Source: JBDTMC01 sp039934475
Lineage (GTDB): Bacteria; Acidobacteriota; Terriglobia; Bryobacterales; Bryobacteraceae
Direction of reading: 5' to 3'
Length of the DNA stretch: 12,400 bases
NCBI GenBank assembly: GCA_039934475.1
Contig: JBDTMC010000219.1
Span: 1-12,400, forward strand
Position numbers and translations under genes: made by a program. Below the pieces are notes generated by a model that was given only the letters and a program-made list of their open reading frames with translations, made no database searches and had not been told where the DNA came from. How positions within the stretch are numbered: the first letter of the stretch is position 1; every line of letters begins with the position of its first letter. Of this stretch, positions 1-6,694 are shown in pieces.

Positions 1-570
1 AGGAACAAGCTCTACACGGGTACCGACGTCGCTGATCCCTACCTGATTGGCGGCGTCGGCGGGAGCCTGGGACAAATGTTCCGGCGAAATTTTCCCAATT
101 ACACATTTTCGGTGAGCTTACAGATTCCTCTTCTCAACCGGACCGCCCAGGCCGACTATGCCCGTGACATGCTGACGTTGCGGCAGCAGGAACTCCGCTC
201 ACAAAGCCAGGTGAATGACATTCGCGTATCTGTTCAGCAGGGACTCATCGGGTTGACGCAAGCCCGCGCCGGCTTTCAGTTCGCTCTGAAAACCAGAGTG
301 CTACAGGAACAGACCCTTGACGCGGAGCAGAAGAAGTACGCATTGGGCGCGTCCACGGCCTTTCAGGTGATTCAAACGCAGCGCGATCTGGCCGCGGCGC
401 AAGGGGCGGAGGTGGCAGCCATGGCCTCCTACAACCGGGCGCGAAACCAGCTCGATTTCGCTACCGGCGATATTCTCCAGAAATACAGCATTGAGCTGGA
501 AGAGGCAAAGAAAGCGCAGGTCTCGAGGCCTCCCAGCATCTTGCCCGTGCTCGATTCCGACAAAAAGTAA
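1..570 (+). CDS. TolC-family outer-membrane efflux protein, C-terminal part (5' truncated by window edge)
   Basis: The reading frame is open from base 1 and stops at TAA 568-570, giving 189 residues of a longer protein. The first ATG at 76 is internal, because the frame and TolC-like sequence continue upstream of it. The fragment shows a beta-strand stretch (FSVSLQIPLLNRTAQADY) typical of the point where a TolC strand enters the second helical hairpin. Long amphipathic helices rich in Gln, Ala and Arg follow (RQQELRSQSQVNDIRVSVQQ, then LQEQTLDAEQKKYALGASTA). The motif 'YALGASTAFQVIQTQRDLAAAQ' is the usual TolC/OEP signature (G-x-S/T-x-F-x-V-x-x-x-Q-x-D-L). Family members are trimeric outer-membrane channels working with RND or ABC exporters and a periplasmic adaptor; no partner gene is visible. 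It appears unrelated to the downstream operon, from which a 389-base gap and a terminator separate it. Confidence 0.9.
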   Translation, partial: RNKLYTGTDVADPYLIGGVGGSLGQMFRRNFPNYTFSVSLQIPLLNRTAQADYARDMLTLRQQELRSQSQVNDIRVSVQQGLIGLTQARAGFQFALKTRVLQEQTLDAEQKKYALGASTAFQVIQTQRDLAAAQGAEVAAMASYNRARNQLDFATGDILQKYSIELEEAKKAQVSRPPSILPVLDSDKK

Positions 571-772
571 ACGACGGATGGGGTTAAATATCTTTGGCGC
601 GTTAATTGCTTAAAGAGATTGCGTTATGAAACAAAGAAAGGCTCACGAGATAAAGGTTGTTCCTCTCTGCGACCCCACTTCTGTTTCCGCACGAAGCAAT
701 ATCCGCCTTTGACCCACAACTACTTACCCACCCAACCAGTCTCTTGAGCCTTAAACTTTGCATAGAACTTTT

Positions 773-803
773 GAGCCAGGGTTTACCCCCTGGCTCTTTC
801 TTC
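773..803 (+). terminator. Factor-independent terminator
   Basis: A perfect 9-bp stem (GAGCCAGGG at 773-781, CCCTGGCTC at 788-796) closes a 6-base loop and is followed directly by the T-rich run TTTCTT on the plus strand. On the minus strand the hairpin would be followed by AAAAGTT, so it works only in the plus direction. It lies about 200 bases beyond the TolC-like stop codon, so it may end that transcript's long 3' tail or an unrecognised small transcript. It insulates the operon that follows. Confidence 0.8.
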
Positions 804-844
804 GTCTTACCGGCAAATTCTTCCCATTAGGCAAAAAATGCTCA

Positions 845-866
845 CCGTGACGAAATTCCGTCACGG
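845..866. promoter_or_regulatory. Palindrome upstream of the operon promoter (possible operator)
   Basis: Perfect 8-bp arms, CCGTGACG (845-852) and CGTCACGG (859-866), flank a 6-base AT-rich centre (AAATTC). No T-tract follows, which argues against a terminator. The dyad is centred about 64 bases upstream of the TATAAT box, where an activator site would sit. Binding by a dimeric regulator is inference; no regulator gene is in the window. Confidence 0.45.
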
Positions 867-891
867 GATGGCGGCCCACCGGCGAGTTTCG

Positions 892-929
892 TTCCACCAA
901 AATCTGAAACATACTATATAATCCGAATA
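892..929 (+). promoter_or_regulatory. Probable promoter of the corrinoid methyltransferase operon
   Basis: A perfect TATAAT lies at 917-922, placing the expected start point near 929 and giving a leader of about 25-30 bases. No good -35 box is present at the normal spacing (the best is TTCCAC at 892-897, a poor match with a 19-base spacer). That would fit dependence on an activator, perhaps at the palindrome 845-866. It is the only clear sigma-70-like box just before the first gene of the operon. Confidence 0.6.
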
Positions 930-930
930 T

Positions 931-943
931 CTGCGAAACGCAG
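931..943 (+). promoter_or_regulatory. Small hairpin in the operon leader
   Basis: CTGCG (931-935), an AAA loop and CGCAG (939-943) form a perfect 5-bp stem at the very start of the predicted leader, just before the GGAAG ribosome-binding site (948-952). It could stabilise the 5' end or be part of an operator. It is short enough to be a chance occurrence. Confidence 0.3.
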
Positions 944-959
944 TCTCGGAAGCATGAGT

Positions 960-2231
960 ATGATGACGAGCCGTGAGCGGGTATTGGGCGCCTTGGGCCG
1001 GCAGCAGCCGGATCGTGTACCTATCGATTTTGGGGCCACCCCGGTCACCGGCATTCATGTGAGTTGTGTCGATGCCCTGCGCCGGCGCTTCGGGATCTGG
1101 ACCGGCCCGGTGAAAGTGCATGAGCCCTACCAGATGCTCGGCCACGTCGAGCCAGACCTTCAGGACGTCTTGGGCCTCGACGTTGCCGGTGTGGCGCCGC
1201 GAAAGACAATGTTCGGGTTTGCCAACTGCGACTGGAAAGAATGGCGAATGCCCGACGGCCTCGAGGTCCTGGTGCCCGCCGGGTTCGTCACGTCCACTGA
1301 CGACCAAGGCGCGATCCTGATTTATCCCGAGGGCGACTCGACAGCGCCGGCGAGCGGCCGGATGCCCTCCGATGGCTACTTCTTCGACGCCATCGTGCGG
1401 CAGCACCCGATTGTCGATAGCGCGCTGGATCCCGAGGACAACCTCGAGGAATTCGGAGCGGTGACCGCAGAGGATATCCAATACATTCTGGGGGCAGTGG
1501 GTGACGCCCGCTCAACCGGCAGGGCGGTGATCGCAAATTTCGGCGGGACGGCGTTTGGAGACATTGCCCTCGTTCCGGCGCCGTTCCTGAAATATCCGAA
1601 AGGAATTCGCGATGTCGCCGAGTGGTATATGTCCACCACTTCGCGCCGCGACTACATCCACCGTGTATTCAGCCGGCAGGCGGAAATCGCGCTGGAGAAC
1701 CTGGCATTGATTCATGCCGCCATCGGCAACTCCATTGAGGCCGTGTTCGTCTGCGGCACTGACTTCGGAACGCAGACGTCCAGCTTCTGCTCCGTCAACA
1801 CCTTCCGCAACCTCTATTTTCCCTACTACAAACGGGTGAACGACTGGATTCACGCCCATACGTCCTGGCAGTGCTTCAAGCACTCCTGCGGCAGCGTCGA
1901 GAAGTTCATCCCTTCGTTTTTGGAAGCGGGGTTCGATATCCTCAACCCGGTGCAATGTTCGGCTACCGGCATGGCAGCAGACGAGTTGAAGGCGAAATAC
2001 GGCGATCGCCTAACGTTCTGGGGCGGCGGTGTGGATACACAGCAGGTGCTGCCGTTTGGCACGCCGGAAGAAGTTCGGGCGCAAGTACTCGAGCGCTGCC
2101 GTACGTTCGGTCCGGGCGGCGGTTTTGTGTTTAATAGCATTCACAACGTACAGGCGCGAACGCCGGTGGCAAACATTTTGGCGATGTTGAACGCAGTGCG
2201 GGAATACAACGGACAACCCAACCTATCCTGA
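960..2231 (+). CDS. UroD/MtaA-family corrinoid-dependent methyltransferase (paralog 1, probable donor-side enzyme)
   Basis: About 423 residues. ATG codons occur at 954, 960 and 963. The GGAAG at 948-952 is too close to 954 but sits 7 bases before 960 and 10 before 963, and the second paralog begins MTGRERIL, which matches MTSRERVL from 963; 960 is chosen. The fold is the uroporphyrinogen-decarboxylase TIM barrel seen in MtaA/MtbA and many O- and N-demethylation systems. It is longer than heme-pathway HemE and lacks HemE's arginine-rich N-terminal substrate signature. Visible motifs are QQPDRVPIDFG near the N-terminus, FKHSCGS (His about 308, Cys about 310) and DILNPVQCSATGM. At the site where MtaA-type enzymes carry their third zinc ligand (Cys) this protein has FNSIHN (residues about 391-396), so the classical H-x-C...C thiol-activating zinc site is incomplete. 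This suits a role in methylating the corrinoid protein from an external donor rather than a thiol methyltransferase. The corrinoid-protein gene follows after 11 bases. The donor is unknown. Confidence 0.85.
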   Translation: MMTSRERVLGALGRQQPDRVPIDFGATPVTGIHVSCVDALRRRFGIWTGPVKVHEPYQMLGHVEPDLQDVLGLDVAGVAPRKTMFGFANCDWKEWRMPDGLEVLVPAGFVTSTDDQGAILIYPEGDSTAPASGRMPSDGYFFDAIVRQHPIVDSALDPEDNLEEFGAVTAEDIQYILGAVGDARSTGRAVIANFGGTAFGDIALVPAPFLKYPKGIRDVAEWYMSTTSRRDYIHRVFSRQAEIALENLALIHAAIGNSIEAVFVCGTDFGTQTSSFCSVNTFRNLYFPYYKRVNDWIHAHTSWQCFKHSCGSVEKFIPSFLEAGFDILNPVQCSATGMAADELKAKYGDRLTFWGGGVDTQQVLPFGTPEEVRAQVLERCRTFGPGGGFVFNSIHNVQARTPVANILAMLNAVREYNGQPNLS

Positions 2232-2242
2232 AGGGAATCTAA

Positions 2243-2872
2243 ATGGCCGATCTCTACGATGCAATCTTGAACGGCGATGCAAAAGCGGCACGGGCAGCCG
2301 CGGAAGAGGCCCTGGCCGCGGGCGCCGATCCGCAGGAACTGCTGCAGCAGAAGATGGTTCCGGCAATGGATGAAGTGGGACGGCGCTTCGAATGCGAAGA
2401 CTACTTTGTGCCGGAACTGCTGCTGGCTGCTCGAGCGATGAAATCGGCGCTGGAGCCCATCCGTCCGCTGATGGCCCGGCGCGGCGACGAACCCGCCGGC
2501 CGGGTTGTCATCGGAACAGTGAAAGGCGATTTGCACGACATCGGCAAAAACATTGTCGCGTCCATGCTGGAAGGCGGCGGCTTCGAAGTAACGGACCTCG
2601 GATCGGATGTCACGCCGGAAAAGTTCGTCGCCGCGATCCAGGACAAGAATGCCGACCTGGTATGCCTCTCGGCTCTTCTTACCGTGACCATGCCGTCGAT
2701 GAAGACGATCATCGACACTTTGAAAACGGCCGGTGTTCGTGATCGCGTGAAGGTGCTGGTGGGCGGGGCTCCCGTGACGCAAAAGTTCGCCGAACAGATT
2801 GGCGCCGACGGCTATGGCGAAAGCGCCGTGAGCGCCGTGGCGCTGGCGCGGCGCATGATGATTCCGGCTTGA
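2243..2872 (+). CDS. Corrinoid (vitamin B12-binding) methyl-carrier protein
   Basis: 209 residues, the usual length for MtaC/MtbC/MttC-like carrier proteins. Residues about 1-85 form the helical cap domain (B12-binding 2 family), with KMVPAMDEVGRRFECEDYFVPELLLAARAM as its recognisable core. Residues about 87-205 are the Rossmann-like B12-binding domain: GTVKGDLHDIGKNIV contains D96-x-H98-x-x-G101, whose His supplies the lower axial cobalt ligand, followed by SALLTVTM and GGAPVT. The cofactor carries the methyl group between donor- and acceptor-side methyltransferases in the cytoplasm. The start is supported by AGGGA at 2232-2236, six bases before the ATG. It follows paralog 1 by 11 bases, consistent with their acting together. 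Nothing looks broken. Confidence 0.95.
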   Translation: MADLYDAILNGDAKAARAAAEEALAAGADPQELLQQKMVPAMDEVGRRFECEDYFVPELLLAARAMKSALEPIRPLMARRGDEPAGRVVIGTVKGDLHDIGKNIVASMLEGGGFEVTDLGSDVTPEKFVAAIQDKNADLVCLSALLTVTMPSMKTIIDTLKTAGVRDRVKVLVGGAPVTQKFAEQIGADGYGESAVSAVALARRMMIPA

Positions 2873-2879
2873 ACCACGG

Positions 2880-2885
2880 TAGAAT
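2880..2885 (+). promoter_or_regulatory. Possible internal -10 box before the alpha-galactosidase gene
   Basis: TAGAAT lies in the 22-base gap between the corrinoid gene stop and the alpha-galactosidase ATG (2895). No good Shine-Dalgarno sequence precedes that ATG. Spacing from the box to the ATG (9 bases) would give a leaderless or near-leaderless transcript. No -35 match is seen at the right distance, so this is a weak call. Confidence 0.3.
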
Positions 2886-2894
2886 CGGGCTGTT

Positions 2895-5081
2895 ATGAAA
2901 CGAACAATCTTGTTGGCGGCAGTGGCTTGCCTCTTCGCGGCGGTCGCCCAACCGGCGATCAAATGGGTTCCTGAAAAGCAGTTGTGGTTGCTCGAAACGG
3001 ACCACACTACCTATGCGTTTGGGTACAACGAACGCAAACAGTTGCAGCACGTCTATTGGGGCGGGCGTGTCTCCCGGACGGACGATTTTGCGGCCGTGAA
3101 AGCGCCGCGCGACTACGCGTTTGAGACGTCCGAAGGCATGACTCCGGATGAGTATTCCGGTTGGGGCGGCATGCGCTATGACGAGCCGGCCTTGAAGGCG
3201 ACTTTTGCCGATGGCATGCGTGATCTGGCGTTGCGCTACGTCTCGCACCAGATCACCGGCGACACCTTGTCGGTGCGTTTGAAAGATATCGACCGCGATC
3301 TGTTTGTGACCCTCCTGTACACGGTGCACGAGAAGTCGGACCTGGTGGAGCGGCATTCCAAGATCGAGAACCGTACCAAGGGTAAGGTGTTGTTGGAGAG
3401 CGCCCAATCGGCCACATGGCCGCTGCCGAACCGCGGACAGTACCGTTTAAGCTACCTCGCCGGGCGCTGGGCGGGCGAGACGCAATTGATCCGCGAGCCC
3501 GTGACGCCAGGTGTGCGCGTGCTCGATAGCCGCCGCGGCAATACCAGCCACCAGTTGAATCCGTGGTTCGCCCTCGATGCGGGAGCGGACGAGAACAGCG
3601 GCGCTGTGTGGTTTGGCGCACTGGCCTGGAGCGGCAATTGGAAGATCGCGGTTGAGTTGACTTCCAATGGCTTCACCCGGGTCACCGGCGGCTTCAACGA
3701 CTTCGACTTTGGCTACAACCTCGCGCCGGGCGATTCCCTGGAGACCCCGGCGTTCTATGGTGGTTACTCTTCCCACGGCTTCGGCGAGGCGTCGCGCATC
3801 ATGCACCGGTTTGAGAGAACTCAGTTGCTGCCAGACCGTGCGGATCCGAAGCCGCGCCCAGTTCTCTACAACAGTTGGGAAGCGACCGAGTTTGCGGTGG
3901 ATGAACCGGGCCAAACGGTTCTCGCCGATAAAGCCGCCAAACTGGGCGCGGAGATGTTTGTCATGGACGACGGCTGGTTTGGCGCGCGCAACGACGATCA
4001 CGCCGGGCTGGGCGATTGGACCGTGAATCCCAAGAAGTTCCCCAATGGGTTGAAAGCGCTGATTGACCACGTCAACGGGCTCGGCATGCGGTTCGGCCTG
4101 TGGGTGGAACCGGAGATGATCAACGCCGATAGCAACCTCTACCGGGCGCATTCGGATTGGGTGGTTAGCTTCGATGGACGGCGGCGCACCGAAGGCCGTA
4201 ATCAGATGATCCTGAACATCGCCCGCAACGACGTGCGCGATTACGTCTACGGCGTGCTCGACAAGATGCTCAAGGACAATCCCAACATCTCGTTCCTGAA
4301 ATGGGATATGAATCGTCACTTCTCCGAACCAGGCTGGGCGAATGTCCCGGTGGAGGATCAGAAGAAGATCTGGGTAGCCTATGTGCGCAACGTCTACTGG
4401 ATCTTCGACCGGCTGCGCGCCGAACATTCAAAGGTGGAGATTGAGAGCTGCTCCGGAGGCGGCGGGCGCATCGATCTGGGTATCCTTAACAACCGCGTTC
4501 ATCAGGTCTGGACCAGCGACAACACCGAAGCGTTCGACCGTCTGAAGATCCAGGAAGGCTTCAGCATGGCCTACGCGCCGAAGGTGATGATGGCCTGGGT
4601 GACCGACGTGCCGAATATGAACGGGCGCGTTACTCCGCTGCGCTACCGGTTCCAGGTTTCGATGATGGGATCGGTGGGTGTCGGCGGAAATCTGAACCAC
4701 TGGTCGGCTGACGACATGAAGTTGGGTGCGGAGATGGTGGCGCTGTATAAAGACATCCGCCTCACTGTGCAGCACGGGAACCTATACCGGCTGTTGTCGC
4801 CGCGTGAGGGCGAAGTGACGTCGAACTTCTACGTGGGGGCCGACGGCAAACAATCCGTGTTGTTTGCTTTCCTCGACCACCAGCAGTTCAACCGTGGGGC
4901 CGCGGTGATTCCCGTGCGCGGTTTGCAAGCCGATGGTTTGTACAAGGTACGCACCATCGACAACAAATTCCTCAACAAGCAGGACACGTTGAGCGGCGCG
5001 TATCTGATGAACAACGGTGTGCAACTAGATCTCAAGGGTGACTACGACAGTACTGTGGTGGTGTTCGAAAAGGTGAACTAA
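2895..5081 (+). CDS. Secreted GH36-family alpha-galactosidase
   Basis: 728 residues, normal for GH36. It hydrolyses terminal alpha-galactosides (raffinose-type sugars, galactomannan side chains or other alpha-galactosyl compounds) with retention of configuration. The N-terminus (MKRTILLAAVACLFAAVA) is a signal peptide, so the product is probably periplasmic; Cys12 after AVA makes a lipoprotein possible but the context is poor. Residues about 25-310 fit the N-terminal beta-sandwich and about 320-640 the melibiase barrel. Visible motifs are LYNSWE (324-329), MDDGWFG (357-363), FGLWVEPEM, FLKWDMNR with nucleophile Asp471, ESCSGGGGRID (Cys519), and WTSDNTEAFDRL with acid/base Asp542. A C-terminal beta domain follows. 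The catalytic set is complete. Its position inside a corrinoid methyltransferase operon is unusual: 22 bases follow the corrinoid gene, and the next gene starts directly after its stop. It could be independently transcribed or could release the methyl donor from a galactoside. Confidence 0.93.
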   Translation: MKRTILLAAVACLFAAVAQPAIKWVPEKQLWLLETDHTTYAFGYNERKQLQHVYWGGRVSRTDDFAAVKAPRDYAFETSEGMTPDEYSGWGGMRYDEPALKATFADGMRDLALRYVSHQITGDTLSVRLKDIDRDLFVTLLYTVHEKSDLVERHSKIENRTKGKVLLESAQSATWPLPNRGQYRLSYLAGRWAGETQLIREPVTPGVRVLDSRRGNTSHQLNPWFALDAGADENSGAVWFGALAWSGNWKIAVELTSNGFTRVTGGFNDFDFGYNLAPGDSLETPAFYGGYSSHGFGEASRIMHRFERTQLLPDRADPKPRPVLYNSWEATEFAVDEPGQTVLADKAAKLGAEMFVMDDGWFGARNDDHAGLGDWTVNPKKFPNGLKALIDHVNGLGMRFGLWVEPEMINADSNLYRAHSDWVVSFDGRRRTEGRNQMILNIARNDVRDYVYGVLDKMLKDNPNISFLKWDMNRHFSEPGWANVPVEDQKKIWVAYVRNVYWIFDRLRAEHSKVEIESCSGGGGRIDLGILNNRVHQVWTSDNTEAFDRLKIQEGFSMAYAPKVMMAWVTDVPNMNGRVTPLRYRFQVSMMGSVGVGGNLNHWSADDMKLGAEMVALYKDIRLTVQHGNLYRLLSPREGEVTSNFYVGADGKQSVLFAFLDHQQFNRGAAVIPVRGLQADGLYKVRTIDNKFLNKQDTLSGAYLMNNGVQLDLKGDYDSTVVVFEKVN

Positions 5082-5948
5082 GTGGGCTTGGCGGAATGGT
5101 TGGCGCGTGGGCCTTTAGTGGCCGATGGCGCTTGGGGCACTGAGCTTCAGGCGCGCGGGCTGGACCCGGGGGATTGTCCGGATGTGTGGAACCTGAAGCA
5201 TCCGGACCGGGTGCTGGCCGTAGCCGCGGCGTATGTGGACGCGGGCAGCCAGGTGATCCTCACCAACACATTCCGCTCCAATGCGGTGACGCTGGCGGGC
5301 CACGGCTTGGCGGATCAGACAGTGGCCATTAACCGTGCCGGAGCCCTGCTGTCGTTGGAAGCGGCGCGCGGGCGGGCTCTTGTCTTCGCTTCCATCGGGC
5401 CAAGCGGCAAGATGCTGCTGACAGGCGAAACCACCGAAGAGCAATTGTTCAGCGCGTTCCAGGAACAAGCAGGGGCGCTGGCGTCGGCTGGCGTGGATGC
5501 CCTATTAGTCGAAACAATGAGCGATATCGAGGAGGCTCGTATTGCGCTGCGTGCGGCGCGTACAACCGGTTTGCCGGTGATTGTCTCCTTCGCCTTCGAC
5601 ACAGGCAGGAATAAGGACCGCACGATGATGGGGTCGACGCCGGAGCAAGTTGCTCTTACGATGGTTGAGGCTGGCGCCGATGGCGTGGGCGCGAACTGCG
5701 GCGTGGGGATAAGCGCAGCGATGGCGTTGTGCACGCGGCTAAGGGCCGCCTGCGATCTGCCGATTTGGGTGAAGCCTAACGCCGGACTGCCTGAGATGGT
5801 AGAGGGCGTGGTGACTTACCGCACAGGCGCGGAGGAGTTCGCCGCTCGCGCTCCGGAGTTGATCGCCGCCGGCGCCTCGTTTGTGGGAGGCTGCTGCGGG
5901 TCAGACCCCAGTTTCATTCGCGCCGTGGCTGCGGGGTTGGCGTCGTGA
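5082..5948 (+). CDS. Homocysteine S-methyltransferase-family protein (MetH N-terminal domain / BHMT type)
   Basis: 288 residues, a single homocysteine-binding barrel as in BHMT, MmuM or the first domain of MetH. These enzymes bind zinc through three cysteines, activate homocysteine as a thiolate and methylate it to methionine. The ligands are present: GANCG (Cys206) and GGCCGS (Cys271, Cys272). The N-terminal signature is DGAWGTELQARG, where many relatives have DGAMGT. The other MetH domains (pterin, B12, SAM reactivation) are absent; a separate corrinoid protein and a RACE protein are encoded in the same operon. The GTG start directly abuts the alpha-galactosidase TAA in the same frame, with AAAGGTG just upstream as a possible ribosome-binding site; the 3' end overlaps the next gene by four bases (GTGA). 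A homocysteine acceptor is likely from the family, but the methyl donor (methyl-corrinoid, betaine-like or S-methylmethionine-like) is not shown. Confidence 0.87.
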   Translation: MGLAEWLARGPLVADGAWGTELQARGLDPGDCPDVWNLKHPDRVLAVAAAYVDAGSQVILTNTFRSNAVTLAGHGLADQTVAINRAGALLSLEAARGRALVFASIGPSGKMLLTGETTEEQLFSAFQEQAGALASAGVDALLVETMSDIEEARIALRAARTTGLPVIVSFAFDTGRNKDRTMMGSTPEQVALTMVEAGADGVGANCGVGISAAMALCTRLRAACDLPIWVKPNAGLPEMVEGVVTYRTGAEEFAARAPELIAAGASFVGGCCGSDPSFIRAVAAGLAS

Positions 5949-6694
5949 GGTTCAAACTCATCGGCTGCGAAGTGCTTTTGCGTGAACTCTGCCATTTGGT
6001 GGCGAGTTCGCCACACCAGGTAGACGTTGAGTTCCTGCCCAAGGGCCTGCATGACCTGGGCGGTGTGCCGATGAGCCGCCGCATTCAGGAAGTGATTGAC
6101 CGCACTGATCCGAAGGTGCATGAGGCGGTTCTGCTGGGTTATGCGCTTTGTGGCAACGGCGTTGTCGGACTGGAAGCGCGCACTGTGCCCCTCGTGCTTC
6201 CGCGCGCCCATGACTGCATTGCGTTGCTGATGGGCAGCCGGCAAAAATACCAGCAGTACTTCGATGCGAATCCAGGAGTCTATTTCCGCTCACCAGGATG
6301 GCTGGAGCGTGGCGAGAACTTGGAGCAGTTGACGATGGAGCAGTCGCGGCGCAAGAGTGGCGCCGGGCACAACCTGGATGACCTGATTGCCAAATACGGC
6401 GAGGACAACGGCCATTACCTCTGGGAGCAGTTCACATCGTACGAACACACGTACAGACAGATCACTTATATCACGACCGGCGTGGAACGGGACAAGCACT
6501 TTGAGGAGAAGTCCGCCCGGGAGGCCAGTGAGCGCGGGTGGGCCTTTGAACAGGTCCAGGGAGACCTCGGGCTGCTCGACCGGTTTCTGTGCGGCGAGTG
6601 GAACAACGAAGACTTTCTCAAAGTGCCTGTGGGGTACCGCACGGTAGTGTGTTACGACGAGAGCATTCTGGGCATCGAGGAGATTCTTCAATGA
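5945..6694 (+). CDS. DUF1638 domain protein
   Basis: 249 residues spanning the whole DUF1638 family. Conserved-looking blocks are GCEVLLREL (Cys8), FLPKGLHD (His36, Asp37), GYALCGNG (Cys69), LPRAHDCIALLMGSR (His89, Asp90, Cys91) and YFRSPGW. The grouping of Cys and His in the first 95 residues suggests a metal or cofactor site. The protein is predicted soluble and cytoplasmic. DUF1638 genes recur beside UroD-type methyltransferases and corrinoid proteins in anaerobes and methanogens (recalled, not searched), but I know of no assigned reaction. It begins at GTG within the preceding stop (GTGA overlap) and ends in an ATGA overlap with the second methyltransferase, so translation is probably coupled and its dose matched to theirs. 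A role in cofactor handling, donor recognition or assembly is inference. Confidence 0.8.
   Translation: MRFKLIGCEVLLRELCHLVASSPHQVDVEFLPKGLHDLGGVPMSRRIQEVIDRTDPKVHEAVLLGYALCGNGVVGLEARTVPLVLPRAHDCIALLMGSRQKYQQYFDANPGVYFRSPGWLERGENLEQLTMEQSRRKSGAGHNLDDLIAKYGEDNGHYLWEQFTSYEHTYRQITYITTGVERDKHFEEKSAREASERGWAFEQVQGDLGLLDRFLCGEWNNEDFLKVPVGYRTVVCYDESILGIEEILQ

Larger units (their letters stand above)
571..959. other. Intergenic region between the TolC-like gene and the methyltransferase operon
   Basis: No convincing protein gene is seen here. The right part carries a terminator, a palindrome, a promoter and a leader hairpin, listed separately. The left part (571-772) is more AT-rich than the genes and shows no clear structure. 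I looked for cobalamin-riboswitch features before the B12-dependent operon and did not see them. Confidence 0.7.

Noticed and set aside
626..712. 28-codon small ORF (MKQRKAHEIK...)
   Set aside because: Weak ribosome-binding site, no recognisable features, and easily explained by chance in AT-richer intergenic DNA.
845..866. Palindrome as a terminator
   Set aside because: Strong stem but no T-tract on either strand; a real terminator is already present at 773-803.
571..959. Cobalamin riboswitch before the B12-dependent operon
   Set aside because: No recognisable B12-box or kissing-loop elements; the probable leader is only about 25-30 bases, too short for a riboswitch.
960..2231. Heme-pathway uroporphyrinogen decarboxylase (HemE)
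   Set aside because: Too long, lacks the HemE arginine-rich N-terminal signature, and sits beside a corrinoid carrier; it belongs to the methyltransferase branch of the fold.
2141..3007. Long minus-strand ORF (288 codons) across the corrinoid gene
   Set aside because: Shadow of the corrinoid and galactosidase genes in a GC-rich sequence; composition (many His, Arg, Gln) is typical of antisense reading and no family is recognisable.
3447..4427. Minus-strand ORF (326 codons) opposite the alpha-galactosidase
   Set aside because: Antisense shadow of a gene with complete GH36 catalytic motifs.
6589..6690. Upstream ATG extension of the second methyltransferase
   Set aside because: Would overlap the DUF1638 gene by over 100 bases with non-family sequence; the ATG at 6691 has AGGAG and a family-like N-terminus.
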